A stretch of DNA of 8,121 nucleotides. Source: Anaerolineales bacterium (lineage in GTDB: Bacteria; Chloroflexota; Anaerolineae; Anaerolineales; UBA4823). Shown piece after piece: positions 5,942 to 8,121 of this stretch. Below the pieces are notes generated by a model that was given only the letters and a program-made list of their open reading frames with translations, did no database searches and was not told the origin of the DNA. The stretch is taken from NCBI GenBank assembly GCA_020853835.1, contig JADYYC010000175.1:1-8121 (forward strand). Direction: 5' to 3'. A program made the position numbers and the translations under genes. How positions within the stretch are numbered: position 1 is the stretch's first letter; the number at the start of each line of letters is the position of its first letter.

Positions 5942-7462
5942 TCATTCTTCTTCTTTGCGCAGGTGGGGGAATAAGATCACCTCGCGGATGTTGGGGCAGT
6001 CGGTAAACAACATCGCCAGGCGGTCGATGCCCATCCCAAACCCGCCGGTGGGCGGCATGCCATAGCGCATCGCCCGCAGATAATCTTCATCCATCGGGTG
6101 GCGCTCTTCATCGTCCTGGGCGTAGTCATGACCCATTTCGATGAAGCGCGCTTCCTGGTCCAGCGGGTCGTTGAGCTCGGTAAACGCGTTACAGAGCTCC
6201 ATCCCCGCCACATAGCCCTCGAAGCGCTCGGTGATCTGCGGGTTTCCGGGCAGGCTCTTCGCCAGTGGGGAGATGTCGCGCGGGTAGTTGTACACAAAGG
6301 TCGGCTGGATCAGGGTCGGAGCCAGGTAATCTCCCAGCATCCCGTCGATCAGCTTGCCGCGCGTGTCGTTGGGGTTGAACTGCAGGCCCTTGGCCTGCAT
6401 CGCGGCCGCCAGGCTCTCGGCGGTGGGGTGCTGTTCGATGTCGATCCCGATGATTTCCAGCAGGCCTTCGCCCAGCTCCATCCGCTGCCAGGGCGTTTTC
6501 AGTTGGATGGTGTGGTTCATATACTGAAGTTCGTGTTTGCCCAGCACCTTGTCGGCAGCAAAGAGGATCATCTGCTCGGTGAGCTCCATCACCTTGAAAT
6601 AGTCCGCATAGGCCAGGTAGAATTCGAGCTGGGTGAACTCGGGGTTGTGCGTCCGGTCCACGCCCTCGTTCCTGAAATCGCGCCCGATCTCGTAGACGCC
6701 CTCGTAACCGCCCACCAGCAGGCGTTTGAGGTACAACTCGAACGAGATGCGCAGGTACAGGTCTTGTTTGAGCTGGTTGTGGTATGTGACAAAGGGGCGG
6801 GCCGCCGCTCCGCCGTAAATCGGCTGCAACACCGGCGTCTCGACCTCCAGAAAGTCATGCAAATCCAGAAATTCGCGCAGGGCGCGCACCAGCGCCGCCC
6901 GGGTGCGGAAAATTCGGCGCACGTCGGGGTTCACCGCCAGGTCGGCATAGCGCTGGCGGTAACGCAGTTCCGGCTCGGACAGCGTGGCGTGCTGCACCAC
7001 TTCGCCGTCAACCACCTCGTCTTTCGCCGCCGGCAGCGGAGTGATCGACTTGGCGAGCAGGCGGAAGTCCTGCACCTTTAGCGTGGCTTCTCCGCTGCGC
7101 GTCCGGAACATCTCGCCCCGGGCCTGGATGAAATCACCCAGGTCGAATTCTCGGTTGAACAGTTCCATCAGTTCCGGTCCCAGGTCGTTGGCGCGCAGGA
7201 AAAGCTGCACCCGCCCGTACCCGTCTTCGATGTGGGCGAAGGTGATCTTACCCATGGGGCGCATCGAGCGCAGGCGCCCGACCAGCGTCGCCTGGAGGGG
7301 TTTTTCTGACCCGGCCGCTTCGGCCCTTTCAAATTCCACCAGGACCTGGGCGCTGGTGTGGGTGCGCTCGACCCGGTGCGGGTAGGGTTCGATGCCCCTG
7401 GCCCGCAGCCGCTCCACTTTTTCAAGCCGGGTTTGTTCGATGTTGGTGTATTTTGCAGACAT
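5942..7462 (-). CDS. lysS: Lysine--tRNA ligase, class II
   Basis: This cytoplasmic enzyme activates lysine with ATP and charges tRNA-Lys. It has 506 residues, the usual size for the class II family. An N-terminal OB-fold anticodon-binding domain (about 56-140, with GRLRSMRPMGKITFAHIEDG) is followed by the LysRS hallmark LSEPELRYRQRYADL (161-175). The catalytic core then shows motif 1 with EVETPVLQPIYGGAAARPF (206-224), motif 2 with FRNEGVDRTHNPEFTQLE (263-280) and motif 3 with GGFGMGIDRLAML (473-485). A short extra acidic stretch (about 146-158) lies between the OB fold and the core. The ATG at 7462 has GGAAGGAA (7478-7471) 8 bases upstream. An intrinsic terminator separates it from greA upstream. 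No clear promoter is visible in the ~45 bp between them, so expression may rely on terminator read-through or a weak promoter. There is no terminator directly after the gene; the pheST promoter starts there instead. Confidence 0.97.
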   Translation of the reverse strand: MSAKYTNIEQTRLEKVERLRARGIEPYPHRVERTHTSAQVLVEFERAEAAGSEKPLQATLVGRLRSMRPMGKITFAHIEDGYGRVQLFLRANDLGPELMELFNREFDLGDFIQARGEMFRTRSGEATLKVQDFRLLAKSITPLPAAKDEVVDGEVVQHATLSEPELRYRQRYADLAVNPDVRRIFRTRAALVRALREFLDLHDFLEVETPVLQPIYGGAAARPFVTYHNQLKQDLYLRISFELYLKRLLVGGYEGVYEIGRDFRNEGVDRTHNPEFTQLEFYLAYADYFKVMELTEQMILFAADKVLGKHELQYMNHTIQLKTPWQRMELGEGLLEIIGIDIEQHPTAESLAAAMQAKGLQFNPNDTRGKLIDGMLGDYLAPTLIQPTFVYNYPRDISPLAKSLPGNPQITERFEGYVAGMELCNAFTELNDPLDQEARFIEMGHDYAQDDEERHPMDEDYLRAMRYGMPPTGGFGMGIDRLAMLFTDCPNIREVILFPHLRKEEE

Positions 7463-7506
7463 TTTAATTTTTCCTTCCAGAAACGCCGCACGGCGGGATA
7501 ATGACG

Positions 7507-7546
7507 GAAAAGAAAAGCCCCGCGCGGAGGGTGCATGCGCGGGGCT
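7507..7546 (-). terminator. Strong intrinsic terminator after greA
   Basis: On the minus strand AGCCCCGCGC (7546-7537) is perfectly complementary to GCGCGGGGCT (7525-7516), forming a 10-bp GC-rich stem with an 11-base loop, then TTTCTTTT (7515-7508). It begins 18 bp after the greA stop and ends about 45 bp before lysS. It should separate greA transcription from lysS at least partly. The T run is broken by one C, so some read-through is plausible. Confidence 0.88.
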
Positions 7547-7564
7547 GGATCGCGTGCCCCAGGT

Positions 7565-8026
7565 CTATTCCACCTTGATGATCCGGACCATGAAAGATCC
7601 GTCCGGGGCGTCCACTTTGACGACATCCCCGGCCCGGTGATTGAGCAATGCCCTTCCGAGCGGCGATTCGTGCGAGATGCGGCCCTCGCGCGGGTTGGCC
7701 TCGGCTGGCCCGACGATGCGGTAAAGCTCAGGCTCGCCGCCTTCCTCTTGTATGGTCACGTCCGCAGCTACCTGTACTACGTCCATCTTACCGGTATCTT
7801 CGATGACGCGCGCATTTGCCAGCAGCATCTCCAACTCCTGGATGCGCCCTTCGACAAACGCCTGTTCGTTTTTCGCCGCTTCGTATTCCGCGTCTTCGAT
7901 TAACTCGCCGCCCTCCATCGCCTCATGTAATCTTGCTGCAACTTCTTGTCGTTTGATGGTGCGCAGGTATTCCAGTTCCTCTTGTAGTTTCTCAAAACCC
8001 TGGCGGGTTAGATATGAAGGAGGCAT
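7565..8026 (-). CDS. greA: Transcription elongation factor GreA
   Basis: GreA inserts a coiled coil into the secondary channel of RNA polymerase and stimulates cleavage of backtracked RNA so that stalled complexes restart. The protein has 153 residues, near the usual ~158. An N-terminal antiparallel coiled coil (about 1-75) carries the acidic tip GELIEDAEYEAA (40-51) and the conserved AKNEQAFVEGRI (51-62). A C-terminal FKBP-like domain contains YRIVGPAEANPREGRIS (102-118) and SPLGRALL (121-128). At the tip, E41 replaces the Asp found in E. coli GreA, while E44 is kept; both are acidic, so activity is expected. I chose the ATG at 8026 because GGAG (8036-8033) is 6 bases upstream and GreA proteins start close to the YLT-x-GF motif. 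An in-frame start at 8092 would add 22 residues unlike any GreA. It is followed by its own terminator. Confidence 0.96.
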   Translation of the reverse strand: MPPSYLTRQGFEKLQEELEYLRTIKRQEVAARLHEAMEGGELIEDAEYEAAKNEQAFVEGRIQELEMLLANARVIEDTGKMDVVQVAADVTIQEEGGEPELYRIVGPAEANPREGRISHESPLGRALLNHRAGDVVKVDAPDGSFMVRIIKVE

Positions 8027-8121
8027 TTCCTTCTCCTGAGTTGTACAATACTGGCGGTGAAGAGACCCTGACCTTGATGGTTCCTCTTTCACCTGCCCTA
8101 AAATGAAAAGAATGCGGAGAG
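8027..8121 (-). other. greA upstream region, edge of window
   Basis: This 95-bp stretch holds the greA ribosome site (GGAG, 8036-8033) and a weak -10-like TATTGT on the minus strand (about 8050-8045) with no recognisable -35 at the right distance. I see no gene in it. The true greA promoter may be here or beyond the window. Confidence 0.3.

Noticed and set aside
6098..7081. 327-residue plus-strand open frame opposite lysS
   Set aside because: It is antisense to lysS, whose three class II motifs are intact; the translation shows no known family.
7486..7497. Small GC hairpin between the greA terminator and lysS
   Set aside because: It is about four base pairs with a four-base loop and no T run; short GC pairings like this are common by chance in this DNA.
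8027..8092. 22-residue N-terminal extension of GreA from an in-frame start at 8092
   Set aside because: The added residues do not resemble GreA, and the ATG at 8026 has a good GGAG and gives the normal family length.

Overview
This window looks like ordinary chromosomal housekeeping DNA from a GC-rich bacterium. The protein sequences and gene order (greA, lysS, T-box leader, pheS, pheT) resemble Chloroflexota, possibly an Anaerolineae-like lineage. That placement is an impression from family resemblance, not a search result. I saw no phage, transposon, CRISPR, rRNA or tRNA genes.

Layout from left to right. Bases 1-80 hold a short CTCTGTG-type extragenic repeat and a 12-bp palindrome that overlaps a -10-like box. 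They precede a plus-strand ABC exporter half-transporter (81-1892). This gene converges, with a 21-bp gap, on a minus-strand translation/transcription cluster that fills the rest of the window. Read in its own direction, the cluster is greA (8026-7565), a strong intrinsic terminator (7546-7507), lysS (7462-5942), a near-consensus promoter directly after the lysS stop, a T-box riboswitch with its terminator (about 5905-5606), pheS (5555-4494), pheT (4481-1914) and a short terminator.

The genes fit together as follows. PheS and PheT form the (alpha-beta)2 phenylalanyl-tRNA synthetase. The T-box leader in front of them should sense uncharged tRNA-Phe: its specifier loop reads UUC, and its UGGU bulge matches an ACCA acceptor end. 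LysS charges tRNA-Lys, and GreA rescues backtracked RNA polymerase. The ABC transporter has no visible functional link to these genes.

The best-supported notable feature is the complete tRNA-Phe T-box, including a traceable K-turn region, S-turn, stem III, antiterminator and competing terminator. T-boxes are a known class, so this is a good annotation rather than a new system. Secondary points are a four-cysteine zinc-ribbon-like insert in PheS, an unusual PheS motif 2, and the repeat and near-leaderless start in front of the ABC gene. I did not find an undescribed biological system here.
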